Source: Mycobacterium simiae (GTDB taxonomy: Bacteria > Actinomycetota > Actinomycetes > Mycobacteriales > Mycobacteriaceae). Taken from it: a stretch of DNA of 64,000 nucleotides. The notes under the pieces are model-generated. The model did not search any database. It was not told the origin of the DNA and saw nothing but the letters and a program-made list of their open reading frames with translations. The position numbers were made by a program, and so were the translations under genes. The stretch spans positions 3,348,001 to 3,412,000 of the forward strand of contig NZ_AP022568.1 in the NCBI RefSeq assembly GCF_010727605.1. Direction: 5' to 3'. Of this stretch, positions 26,333 through 34,630 are shown piece by piece; the first letter of the stretch is position 1; each line of letters starts with the position of its first letter.

Positions 26333-28758
26333 CGCAGCGCCGCGTCGAGCCGCCGCTGACCGGTTATTCGGTGGTCGATCTGTCCACCGGGATAGCCGGC
26401 GCGTATTGCACAAAGTTACTGGCCGACGGCGGTGCCGACATCGTGAAAACCGAACCGCCCGAGGGTGATCCGTTGCGCCGATGGTCGGCCTCGGGGGCAT
26501 CCGTCCCCGACGGTGCCGACGGTGCGCTGTTTAGCTTTCTGGCCGGTGCTAAGCACAGCGTCGTCGCCGATCCCGACCGCGAATGCGACACTGCCCTGGT
26601 CAACCGGTTACTGGCCGCGGCGGACGCGGTCGTGTGGTCTCGAGGCTCGCGACTGGCCGACCAACCGGAGTTCACCCCACATGCCATCCGTGCGCGCCAC
26701 CCGCACCTGACGGTCACCGCGATCACACCGTTCGGGCTCGATGGCCCCTGGCGCGACCGCGCCGCAACCGAATTCACGCTGCAGGCGTGGTCGGGCGGAA
26801 TCGTCGGGCTAGGCCGGGGCGAGCAGCAACGCGCCCCGGTGTTCATCGGCGGTCAGGTCGGCGAGTACCTGGCCGGGGCGTTCGCGAGCGTGGCCACCCT
26901 GGCATCGCGGTGGCGCGGCATCGACGGCGGGGCAGGCGAACTGGTGGACCTGTCGATGCTGGAAGCGCAGATTCTCTGCCTCACCTACCACCCGGTCACT
27001 TATTACGAGATGCTTGGGCGGCCGTGGCGCGATGCACGCCGGCCGACAGTACCGGGCGTCGCCCAGGCCAAAGACGGCCTGGTGGATCTCGGCTGCGGTA
27101 CCGCACAGCAGTGGTTCGACTTGTGTGCCATGGTGGGTCACCCCGAGTGGATCGACGAAGACTCGCCGCTGTCCATCACCGAGCTGGCCAATGTGTACTC
27201 CGACGAGATCTTCGCGTGGATCGCGAGTACCCCGGCCAACGAAATCCGGGAATTGGCAACGGCATTCCGCATTCCTAACGCGCCGGTCGCCAACGGTGCC
27301 AACGTCACCTCGTTCGACCAATTCGTGGAGCGGGGTTCGTTCGTCCACAATCCGCGCGATGGGTTTCAGCAACCCGATCACCCGTACCGGATGCGTCCCG
27401 CGCGGCTGCGGCCGCCGCATCCCGCGCCGCGGTTGGGCGAACACACCGAGCACTACCGCGCCGCGAAGCTGCCCGTTCGGCCGGCCCCCACCGGGGCGGC
27501 AAAAGTGCTGCCGCTGCGCGGTCTTCGGGTACTGGACTTGACCACCTTCTGGGCGGGTCCGTGCGGCACCCATTTCCTGGCCATGCTTGGCGCGGAGGTC
27601 ATCCACGTCGAATCCACCCGCCGGCCGGACGGCACCCGCCTGATCGCCGGGATACCGACCACCGAAGACCGGTGGTGGGAGAAGTCGCCCATCTTCCAGG
27701 CCCTCAACACCAACAAAAAGGGACTCACCCTGGACCTGCAGCACGCGCGCGGCCGAGAGGTGTTGCGCAGACTCATCGAAACATGTGACGTGATCGTGGA
27801 AAACTTCACACCCCGGGTGCTCGACCAGACCGGCCTGGACTTCGCCGCGGTCCAGTCGCTGCGACCCGACGCGGTACTGGTGCGCATGCCCGGCTTCGGC
27901 CTGGACGGACCGTGGCGGGACAACCCGGCCTTCGCCTACGTCATCGAGGCCGCGTCCGGGGTCAGTTGGCTGACCGGTTATCCGGACCGGACCCCATATG
28001 ACCCGTATTCGGTCGGTGACCCCAACGCCGGGGTGCACGCGGTCAACGCCGTGCTGCTGGCGCTGGAGCATCGTCGTCGCACCGGCGAAGGCGTGTTCGT
28101 CGAAGCGGCGATGGTCGATGCTGCGCTCAACATCGCGGCCGAGCAGGTCATCGAGTATTCCGCATACGGGGCACTGCTCGAGCGAGCCGGCAATCGGGGG
28201 CCCAGCGCGGCGCCGCAGAACCTGTACCGCAGCGCCGACATCGACGAGTTCGGCCGGCTCGACAGTTGGGTCGCCATTGCCGTGGCCACCGACGAGCACT
28301 GGGCGAGGCTGTGCCGCGCGCTCGGAACGCCGTCGTGGGCAGACGACCCGGCACTCGCCACGGCGAGCGGCCGGCACGAGCACCACGACGTCATCGACGA
28401 CTACCTCGCCGCCTGGTGCCAAGCGCGCAGCCGCGACGAGATCATCGCAACGCTGTGGGACGCCGGTGTCCCGGTGGCCAAGGTGCTGCAACCGCATCGG
28501 CAAACCGAGTTGGCACAGCTGAGGTTTCGCGGCTTCTTTGAAGAAGTCGACCATCCGATAGGCAACCGGGCTAGGCTCAGCACCGTGCCAATGAGGTTGT
28601 CGGGCGGCCCCCAGCTCTTTCACACTCGGCCCGCCCCAATGCTGGGACAGCACAATCACGAGTTGCTCGCCGAGTTGGGTATGAGCGCGGCAGAGATAGC
28701 GGAGCTGGAAGCCGAGAACGTTATCGGCACCGAACCGGCGCTGCGGGCGGCGATCTGA
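26329..28758 (+). CDS. Tandem CaiB/BaiF (class III) CoA transferase
   Basis: Protein of 809 residues made of two complete class III CoA-transferase domains (about residues 1-390 and 400-809), each starting with a Rossmann-like DLS/DLTTFWAGP segment. Single-domain family members are about 400 residues and work as interlocked dimers. The second domain has the catalytic Asp in VGDPNAGVHAV; the first has Glu in the aligned place (VGEYLAGAFAS). GTG 26329 overlaps the upstream stop as GTGA. The enzyme most likely activates a carboxylic acid of this operon as its CoA thioester, or racemises it. Confidence 0.9.
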   Translation: MTQRRVEPPLTGYSVVDLSTGIAGAYCTKLLADGGADIVKTEPPEGDPLRRWSASGASVPDGADGALFSFLAGAKHSVVADPDRECDTALVNRLLAAADAVVWSRGSRLADQPEFTPHAIRARHPHLTVTAITPFGLDGPWRDRAATEFTLQAWSGGIVGLGRGEQQRAPVFIGGQVGEYLAGAFASVATLASRWRGIDGGAGELVDLSMLEAQILCLTYHPVTYYEMLGRPWRDARRPTVPGVAQAKDGLVDLGCGTAQQWFDLCAMVGHPEWIDEDSPLSITELANVYSDEIFAWIASTPANEIRELATAFRIPNAPVANGANVTSFDQFVERGSFVHNPRDGFQQPDHPYRMRPARLRPPHPAPRLGEHTEHYRAAKLPVRPAPTGAAKVLPLRGLRVLDLTTFWAGPCGTHFLAMLGAEVIHVESTRRPDGTRLIAGIPTTEDRWWEKSPIFQALNTNKKGLTLDLQHARGREVLRRLIETCDVIVENFTPRVLDQTGLDFAAVQSLRPDAVLVRMPGFGLDGPWRDNPAFAYVIEAASGVSWLTGYPDRTPYDPYSVGDPNAGVHAVNAVLLALEHRRRTGEGVFVEAAMVDAALNIAAEQVIEYSAYGALLERAGNRGPSAAPQNLYRSADIDEFGRLDSWVAIAVATDEHWARLCRALGTPSWADDPALATASGRHEHHDVIDDYLAAWCQARSRDEIIATLWDAGVPVAKVLQPHRQTELAQLRFRGFFEEVDHPIGNRARLSTVPMRLSGGPQLFHTRPAPMLGQHNHELLAELGMSAAEIAELEAENVIGTEPALRAAI

Positions 28759-28764
28759 GCCGCG

Positions 28765-29574
28765 ATGGCGATCGATCCCTCGGACATTCTGCTCACCGAC
28801 CGGGTCGCGGTCGTGACCGGTGGCGGGTCAGGGATCGGCCGCGGCATCGCCGCCGGAATGGTCGCCTTCGGTGCCCAGGTGGCGGTCTGGGAGCGAGACC
28901 CGCAGACCTGCGCTCGGGTGGCGGAATCGATTGGCGCCCTTGGCCTTGTCACCGATGTCCGGGACAGCGATCAGGTCGACGCCGCGCTGCAGCGGACCAC
29001 CGCCGAACTCGGGGCACCCACCATCCTGGTCAACAATGCCGGTGGAGTATTCTCGTCGCCACTGCTGGAGACCAGCGAAAACGGCTGGGACGCACTGTAT
29101 AAGGCTAACCTTCGCCACGTGCTGCTCTGCACTCAGCGCGTCGCGCGGCAATTGGTCGCCGCCGACCTGCCCGGCAGCATCGTCTCTGTTACGTCGATCG
29201 AAGGCGTGCGTGCCGCCCCGGGCTATGCGGCCTACGCCGCCGCCAAGGCCGGCGTCATCAACTACACCAAGACCGCCGCGCTGGAACTGGCGCCGCATGG
29301 CATCCGGGTCAACGCGATAGCGCCCGATATCACCCTGACTGAGGGTCTGGCCGCGCTGAACAGCGACGGTGCGGCGGCCGCGATGGCCGACATCGTCCCG
29401 ATCGGCCGCGCGGGCCATGTCGATGAAATCGCGGCTACAGCAGTATTTTTGGCGTCCGACATGTCGGTCTATCTCACCGGGCAGACACTACATGTCGACG
29501 GCGGCACCCACGCGGCCGGCGGTTGGTATCACGACCGGCAGACCGGTGCCTATCGGCTGGGACCGCCGGTCTAG
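28765..29574 (+). CDS. SDR family oxidoreductase
   Basis: Classical SDR of 269 residues: TGGGSGIG near residue 18, NNAGG near residue 91, Ser strand VTSIEG, then YAAAK near residue 158, and HVDGGTHAAGG at the end. It starts six bases after the CoA-transferase stop, as the last gene of the rightward operon that begins at the SDR/TetR promoters. Its TAG and the stop of the leftward SDR gene share the four bases CTAG. Confidence 0.88.
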   Translation: MAIDPSDILLTDRVAVVTGGGSGIGRGIAAGMVAFGAQVAVWERDPQTCARVAESIGALGLVTDVRDSDQVDAALQRTTAELGAPTILVNNAGGVFSSPLLETSENGWDALYKANLRHVLLCTQRVARQLVAADLPGSIVSVTSIEGVRAAPGYAAYAAAKAGVINYTKTAALELAPHGIRVNAIAPDITLTEGLAALNSDGAAAAMADIVPIGRAGHVDEIAATAVFLASDMSVYLTGQTLHVDGGTHAAGGWYHDRQTGAYRLGPPV

Positions 29575-30422
29575 TGTTTCCAGCCCTCGGCGGCTTGGTC
29601 GTCGAAGGTGCGGTCGATGCGTTCGAACCTGCGCTTAATCGACGCCCGCGCCGCCTCGTGTGGCAGGATGTAGAGCCGGTTGGCCAGAATTGCGTCGGCG
29701 GTCAATTGCGCCACGTTGTGGACCGACACCGTGTCGTCCTGCGTCGGCGGGAGAGGCCCGAACGCTTCGGTCAGGTCGGGTGTGGACGCCAGTCCGTAAT
29801 CGGCGCCGCGGATCCGTTCGGAGTTGGCGACCAACTTGGTCTCGATGACCATCGGGCACAGCACCGAGACGCCGATGCCGTGGTCCTTCAGCTCACGCGC
29901 CAGCGTTTCCGCCAGCCCCACGACGCCATACTTGGCAACCCCGTACGCCCCGAGGCCGGTGTTGGGCACCAACCCGGCGAAAGACGCGGTGAAGGCAACG
30001 TGGCCGCCCTTGCCCTGCTCGATGAGCCGCGGCACGAACGCCTCGACCGCATGGATCGAACCCCACAAATCGATGTCGATCACCCAACGCCAGTCCTCGT
30101 GCGTCATCGCCACGAGCGGACCGGCGACAACGATGCCGGCGTTGCTGAACACGACGTCGACCTGGCCGAGCAGGCAGAAGGCCTGGTCAGCCAGGCGGAC
30201 CATCTCTTCGAGATGGCGCACGTCGCAGGTCACGCCATGGGCGTCGATGCCCTCGGTCTTCAGGTGCGCGACGGCCCGCTCCAGTGCCGCGGTGTCAACG
30301 TCGGCCAGCACTATGCGAGCGCCGCGGCGGGCAAATTCGGTGGCGGTGGCCAATCCGATACCGCTGGCACCACCGGTGATGACTGCCCCGCGACCCGCGA
30401 AATCGGAGGTGTATCCGTCCAT
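29571..30422 (-). CDS. SDR family oxidoreductase
   Basis: Classical SDR of about 283 residues: TGGASGIG near residue 16, SNAG near residue 91, AYGVAKYG (YxxxK) near residue 160. After the catalytic domain, SVLCPMVIETKL and a long C-terminal tail with ILPHEAARASIKRRFERID resemble larger mycobacterial SDRs. ATG 30422 gives a normal N-terminus; ATGs at 30470 and 30467 would run into the operator. It diverges from the MarR gene, with the perfect MarR-type operator between them, so it is the likely target of that regulator. Confidence 0.86.
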   Translation of the reverse strand: MDGYTSDFAGRGAVITGGASGIGLATATEFARRGARIVLADVDTAALERAVAHLKTEGIDAHGVTCDVRHLEEMVRLADQAFCLLGQVDVVFSNAGIVVAGPLVAMTHEDWRWVIDIDLWGSIHAVEAFVPRLIEQGKGGHVAFTASFAGLVPNTGLGAYGVAKYGVVGLAETLARELKDHGIGVSVLCPMVIETKLVANSERIRGADYGLASTPDLTEAFGPLPPTQDDTVSVHNVAQLTADAILANRLYILPHEAARASIKRRFERIDRTFDDQAAEGWKH

Positions 30423-30479
30423 GGGTCCCGAGCGTATGCCCACACGCGGGCGTGCTGTGAGTGGCATCATATAGATAGC

Positions 30480-30496
30480 GCCCTAACTATTAGGGC
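30480..30496. promoter_or_regulatory. Perfect palindromic operator between SDR and MarR genes
   Basis: Seventeen bases, GCCCTAA-CTA-TTAGGGC, a perfect 7+7 inverted repeat in the 85-base divergent region. Its size and position fit a MarR dimer site controlling both genes. Confidence 0.75.
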
Positions 30497-30507
30497 ACCA
30501 TGTACTC

Positions 30508-30999
30508 ATGGCCGCGCCGACCGCACCCGAAGTGGATCCGCTGGCCCTGGAACAGCAGGTGTGCTTCGCATTGGCGACCACGAACCGGGCGGTCTTGGCG
30601 GTGTATCGGCCGCTGCTGGAGCCGCTGGGTCTGACACATCCGCAATACCTGGTGATGCTGGCGCTGTGGGATCATCGCAAATCGCCCGCGGCGGAGCAGT
30701 TCCCGATGTCGGTCAAGCAGATCGCCGCGGCATTGCAGTTGGATTCCGCCACGTTGTCGCCGATGCTCAAGCGGTTGGAGGGTCTGGGACTGATCAGCCG
30801 CGCCAAGAATCCGGCCGACGAGCGCACCACCGACGTCAAGCTCACCGAACATGGCATCGCCCTACGGGAGCGGGCGCTCGAAATTCCGCCCGCCGTCGTG
30901 GCACGTTTGGGCGTCGATCTGGCCGAACTGCAGCATCTCCACCAGGTGCTCACCCGCATCAACGCCGCCGCGGTCGCGGCGGGCGCCCTACAGTCGTGA
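30508..30999 (+). CDS. MarR family regulator, OhrR-like
   Basis: Protein of 163 residues. The N-terminus EQQVCFALATTNRAVLAVYRPLLEPLGLTHPQYLVMLALW matches OhrR proteins, in which the single reactive Cys (here Cys19) senses organic peroxides, and the following Tyr residues (YRPLL and PQYLV) hydrogen-bond to it. The winged helix (MSVKQIAAALQLDSATLSPMLKRLEGLGLI) is normal. It diverges from an SDR gene rather than from an ohr peroxidase, so the signal could be an organic peroxide or another oxidised lipid. It probably represses itself and the SDR gene. Confidence 0.88.
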   Translation: MAAPTAPEVDPLALEQQVCFALATTNRAVLAVYRPLLEPLGLTHPQYLVMLALWDHRKSPAAEQFPMSVKQIAAALQLDSATLSPMLKRLEGLGLISRAKNPADERTTDVKLTEHGIALRERALEIPPAVVARLGVDLAELQHLHQVLTRINAAAVAAGALQS

Positions 31000-31024
31000 C
31001 AATCTGCATCCCCGAGGAGCGAAT

Positions 31025-31441
31025 ATGACCGCCGAAAAGCCCAATCTTTGGCAGTACGTCTGCTACTGCTACGGGCGGCGCCTACCGGATTCGATGCGCA
31101 GCTGGGTTGCGCGGGATCTGGCCGGCCAGGGTGCCATCCGGCGGCACATGATCAGGTGGGCCATACCGCCACTGGTGGTGCTGGCTCCACTGTGGTTGCT
31201 GCCCGCATCGCTCTACGTGCATACCGAGATGACTGCACCGCTCTACATCTGGGCGTTGCTGATATCCCTTGCGCTGAACAAGGTTTGGCGCCGACACCGA
31301 TTGCAGGACCACGGGCTGGACCCGAATCTGGTCGATGTGATCAACCGGCGCAAGCAGGCACGGATGCACGAGGACTACATCCGCCGTTACGGTCCGCGAC
31401 CCGAGTCGGCGGAGTGGCAGAACAACAGCAGCCCGTTTTAA
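31025..31441 (+). CDS. DUF5313 family membrane protein
   Basis: Protein of 138 residues with the family pattern PNLWQYVCYCYGRRLPDSMRSWVARDLAG, then two hydrophobic segments (about residues 45-60 and 68-84) and a basic, charged C-terminus. The family is confined, as far as I know, to mycobacteria and close relatives, and its function is unknown. ATG 31025 has an AGGAGCG site. It follows the MarR gene by 25 bases and converges with a mycofactocin-type SDR gene. Confidence 0.8.
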   Translation: MTAEKPNLWQYVCYCYGRRLPDSMRSWVARDLAGQGAIRRHMIRWAIPPLVVLAPLWLLPASLYVHTEMTAPLYIWALLISLALNKVWRRHRLQDHGLDPNLVDVINRRKQARMHEDYIRRYGPRPESAEWQNNSSPF

Positions 31442-31444
31442 CGG

Positions 31445-32296
31445 CTACTTCAGGCAGCTGCCGGCGTCGATCGGCAGGGTGACGCCGGTGACGTAACGCG
31501 ACTCGTCGGAGGCAAAGAACAGCACCGCATTGCTGACGTCGATCGGGTCTACCCACGGGATCGGCAGGGTGTGGAACATCTGGCAAATCGGTGCCATGTC
31601 GTCCGGGCCGGGGTTCTCCAGGTCCGGCCGGAACATCTTCCAGGTGCCCTCGTTCATGATCATCGGCGTGCTGACGTGAGTAGGGTGCACGGAGTTGACG
31701 CGAATCATGTGCTGACCCAGTTCGACTCCGAACGCACGCATCAATCCGACCACGCCGTGCTTGGCGGCGACGTAGTGACCGGTGTGCGGGTAGGCCTTCA
31801 GGCCGCCGACCGAGCTGGTCAGGATGATCGATCCGCCGCGTCCGCCCGCGAGGATATGCGGGACACCGGCTTTCACCGATTTCCACACGCCGGACAGGTT
31901 GACGTCGATCATCTCCGTCCAGTCTTGCTCGCTGGTTTTGTCCAGCGTTTCGCCGCCGTTGCCGATTCCCGCGTTGGCGACGATGACGTCGAGGCGCCCC
32001 AGCTGCTCGACGCCGAAGTCCACGGCCGCCTTCAGCGCGTCGAAGTCACGCACATCGACCTCGGCCGTATAGATCCTGCGGTTGTGGCCCTTCACCAGGT
32101 CGGCCGTCTCGGCCAGGTCTTCGGGCGTCGAGGCGGGGATCGCCGAGCCCTCGACGGCACCCTCCCGGATGGGCTTACAGATGTCGACGGCGATGATGTC
32201 GGCACCCTCCTGCGCCAACCGCACCGCGTGGCTGCGGCCCTGGCCACGCGCCGCCCCGGTGACGAAAGCGACCTTGCCTTCAACACGTCCAGTCAT
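31445..32296 (-). CDS. Mycofactocin-coupled SDR family oxidoreductase
   Basis: Protein of 283 residues with FVTGAARGQGRSHAVRLAQEGADIIAVDIC, the signature of the mycofactocin-associated SDRs that carry a non-exchangeable NAD reoxidised through mycofactocin. ANAGIG, the Ser strand ILTSSVGG and YVAAKHG follow. Members oxidise alcohols such as terpenols and sterols. ATG 32296 is used; the frame continues upstream without features. It lies 34 bases downstream of a P450 on the same strand: hydroxylation followed by alcohol oxidation. Confidence 0.9.
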   Translation of the reverse strand: MTGRVEGKVAFVTGAARGQGRSHAVRLAQEGADIIAVDICKPIREGAVEGSAIPASTPEDLAETADLVKGHNRRIYTAEVDVRDFDALKAAVDFGVEQLGRLDVIVANAGIGNGGETLDKTSEQDWTEMIDVNLSGVWKSVKAGVPHILAGGRGGSIILTSSVGGLKAYPHTGHYVAAKHGVVGLMRAFGVELGQHMIRVNSVHPTHVSTPMIMNEGTWKMFRPDLENPGPDDMAPICQMFHTLPIPWVDPIDVSNAVLFFASDESRYVTGVTLPIDAGSCLK

Positions 32297-32330
32297 CGCT
32301 ACCTCACTTCGTTGTTCGAACGGGAATGTC

Positions 32331-33533
32331 TCAGCGGAGAACAGCCGGCATCGTGTCCCAGCCCCGCACCGTGGATGTCGGGGAAAGCTTGCACTCGGAA
32401 AGGTCAACCTCCCAGTCGGGGAAGCGTTTGAGAATTTCTTCGAGAGCGATGCGGCCTTCGAGCCGTGCGAGTGCCGACCCGAGGCAGTAGTGCGTGCCGA
32501 CGCTGAACGTCAGGTGTTGACGCGGATCCCGATGAATGTCGAAAGTATCTCCGTCAGGCGGGAATTGGCGATGATCGCGGTTGGCCGCGCCGATCAGCAT
32601 CATCATCACGCTGCCTTCGGGTACCCGTCCACCGTAGTATTCGACGTCGCGCGTGACATAGCGTGCCACCTGCGGGGCAGGCGGCTCGTAGCGCAGCAAC
32701 TCTTCGATGGCCGCCGGAATCAGCGACGGGTCGGCGGCCAATTCGCGCCGCTGGTCCGGATGCTCGGCCAGCACCTTGCCTGCCCATCCGATCAGCCGGG
32801 TCGTGGTCTCGTTGCCGGCGCCGGACACGACGCTGACGTACGTGAGCAGCTCATCGCGGCGCAGTCGGCGGACGGTCCCGGTCTCGTCGGTGAACTCCAC
32901 ATGGAGCAGTTCGGTCATGATGTCGTCGGAGGGATGATCGACGCGCCAGTCGATGAATTGGCCGAAGAAGTCGCCTTGCATCATGTGCTCGGACGAGGTG
33001 TCCATCGGCTTGCCGGCCTCGGTGCGCAGATTCGCGTTGGCTCGATCGCGCGCGGCTTCCTGGAATTCCTCGGGAATACCGAGCAACATCCCGATTACCC
33101 GCATCGGCATCTGTGCGCCGAGATCGGCGACGAAGTCGAACCGGTCGGTGCCGATCAGCGGATCCAAGCAGCGACAACAGAATTCGCGGATCTTCGATTC
33201 CAACTCGTTGATCTTTCGCGGCGTGAACATCCGCGACAGCAGCTTACGGTGGATATCGTGGACGGGTGGGTCCTCGAACAACAATACGCCCGAAGGGATT
33301 TCGATATCCGCCTTGATCAGCTCGAGTATTGCGCCCTTCGCCGAGCTGAAGGTCTGGAAGTCCACCAGCGCATCGTCGACGTCGGCAAACCGACTGATGG
33401 CGTAGAAGTCGTGTTCGGCGTTGTAATACAGCGGCGATTCTTCGCGCAGGCGCCGGAACGTCGGATACGGGTCGGCGTTGAGCTCAATGTTGTACGGGTC
33501 GTAATAGACATCCTTGGCCGCGCTGACCGTCAC
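32331..33533 (-). CDS. Cytochrome P450
   Basis: P450 of 400 residues: I-helix SGAGNETTTR, ExxR in EELLRYEPP, heme motif FSVGTHYCLG with Cys350. GTG 33533 is the start. There is no adjacent ferredoxin, so it must share one encoded elsewhere (three lie between 49 and 56 kb). The gene has a clear promoter with a GAGAAT-CTC-ATTCTC operator in its -35/-10 spacer, and is followed by a mycofactocin-type SDR, so it is very likely inducible and part of the local regulon. Confidence 0.93.
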   Translation of the reverse strand: MTVSAAKDVYYDPYNIELNADPYPTFRRLREESPLYYNAEHDFYAISRFADVDDALVDFQTFSSAKGAILELIKADIEIPSGVLLFEDPPVHDIHRKLLSRMFTPRKINELESKIREFCCRCLDPLIGTDRFDFVADLGAQMPMRVIGMLLGIPEEFQEAARDRANANLRTEAGKPMDTSSEHMMQGDFFGQFIDWRVDHPSDDIMTELLHVEFTDETGTVRRLRRDELLTYVSVVSGAGNETTTRLIGWAGKVLAEHPDQRRELAADPSLIPAAIEELLRYEPPAPQVARYVTRDVEYYGGRVPEGSVMMMLIGAANRDHRQFPPDGDTFDIHRDPRQHLTFSVGTHYCLGSALARLEGRIALEEILKRFPDWEVDLSECKLSPTSTVRGWDTMPAVLR

Positions 33534-33659
33534 GGGTAATCAATCGCCTCTCGCAGTAACCGCGTTTGCCCCGCTCCCCCGGGGTGCCGCCACTGAACTC
33601 TGTCATCACCGGCAACCGGGTGTCAACGACGAATCCGTTTTGGCTATTTGTAGTTCTAG

Positions 33660-33689
33660 ATATTAGAGAATCTCATTCTCACGAGGCAA
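33660..33689 (-). promoter_or_regulatory. Promoter of the P450-SDR operon with regulon operator
   Basis: Read on the minus strand: TTGCCT (33689-33684), an 18-base spacer, then TAATAT (33665-33660). The spacer holds the perfect palindrome GAGAAT-CTC-ATTCTC (33666-33680), so a bound repressor would block RNA polymerase. The start codon lies about 127 bases downstream. Confidence 0.72.
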
Positions 33690-33743
33690 CCCGCGTGCGT
33701 TATCTGCTCAGTGCGGATGAGAGGAAGGTCGTGCGTGCTAGGG

Positions 33744-34460
33744 CTAGCCGACGAATCCGGCTGAGCAGAAGTCCCACACCTCGTCGGCGGTGATCGGATG
33801 GATCGTCGCGTCGTCGGAGCCGCCGCTGGACTGCGCGATGAACATGACCGTCTGCATTGTCATCGCGGCGATCCGCCGCGGGTTGAGTCCGGTGCGCAAC
33901 TTGCCCGCCTCGCTGGCGGCTTCCATCAGCTCGGTCAGCAGCGCCAGCAGCGGTGCATGGGCCACCTTGACCTCGGCCGGATGGGTCACCAATAGCCGAG
34001 GGGCGAAGTCGGTGAACAGGGGGCGCTTGGCGGCGGGATCGGGCCGCGAGGCCTCGTACAACAGCTCGACGGCCACCTTCAACCGCTCAAGGGGATCGGA
34101 GTGACTTTCGGTCGCGGCGCGGATCTGATCGGCCGACCGGCTCAGCGCATCTTCGAACAGCGCGAGCAGCAGCTCGTGCTTGCCGTCAAACTGCAGGTAG
34201 AAGCTTCGCAGCGACTGGCGCGAGCGGTCAACGACCTCCTGGACGGTAAAGTCGGTGCTGCCCTTTTCGATGATGATGGCTTGCGCCGCATCGAGGAAAC
34301 GCTGCACGCGCTGCGCGGCACGTAGTTTCGCGGTCTTGATGGATCGCTCGACGGCGCGCTGCTTCCAGGCCGGCTCTTCGCTTGGGTTGGTCACGGAAGG
34401 CTCGGACGATTGCCGCGAGGGGAGAACATGGTTGGACTCTACCGGAGAACGCCGTGACAT
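33744..34460 (-). CDS. TetR family transcriptional regulator
   Basis: Protein of 238 residues with a 45-residue charged N-terminal extension before the helix-turn-helix (RVQRFLDAAQAIIIEKGSTDFTVQEVVDRSRQSLRSFYLQFDGKHELLLALF). The C-terminal part is helical. The gene lies between two perfect copies of GAGAAT-N3-ATTCTC (33666 and 34517), one of them 57 bases upstream of its own start, so it is my best candidate for the regulator that reads this operator. It diverges from an acyl-CoA dehydrogenase gene. Direct evidence of binding is lacking. Confidence 0.88.
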   Translation of the reverse strand: MSRRSPVESNHVLPSRQSSEPSVTNPSEEPAWKQRAVERSIKTAKLRAAQRVQRFLDAAQAIIIEKGSTDFTVQEVVDRSRQSLRSFYLQFDGKHELLLALFEDALSRSADQIRAATESHSDPLERLKVAVELLYEASRPDPAAKRPLFTDFAPRLLVTHPAEVKVAHAPLLALLTELMEAASEAGKLRTGLNPRRIAAMTMQTVMFIAQSSGGSDDATIHPITADEVWDFCSAGFVG

Positions 34461-34498
34461 CGCTGCGCTCGACCCCCTCCTGGACCAGGTGTCGGAGA

Positions 34499-34531
34499 TT
34501 GTAACTTTCTTGTCGTGAGAATACTATTCTC
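34499..34531 (+). promoter_or_regulatory. Divergent promoter with perfect GAGAAT-N3-ATTCTC operator
   Basis: On the plus strand TTGTAA (34499-34504), 17 bases, then TACTAT (34522-34527) form a good promoter for the acyl-CoA dehydrogenase. The palindrome GAGAAT-ACT-ATTCTC (34517-34531) overlaps the -10. It lies 57 bases upstream of the TetR start on the other strand, so it can serve both genes. Confidence 0.72.
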
Positions 34532-34630
34532 CTGTACGCGTGTATAGAAGCGGAATCGCAAGAGTGAACCGCGCCGTCGGCGAAAACCCGGATCTAGGCG
34601 AATGAGCGCCCGCGAATTGCAGGGAGTGCA

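Noticed and set aside
26809..28659. Long minus-strand open frame (616 codons)
   Set aside because: It is antisense to the tandem CoA transferase, has no recognisable motif and arises from high GC codon bias.
29523..31028. Long plus-strand open frame (501 codons) spanning an SDR, an operator and a MarR gene
   Set aside because: It crosses a divergent promoter and has no domain signature; the embedded genes are convincing.
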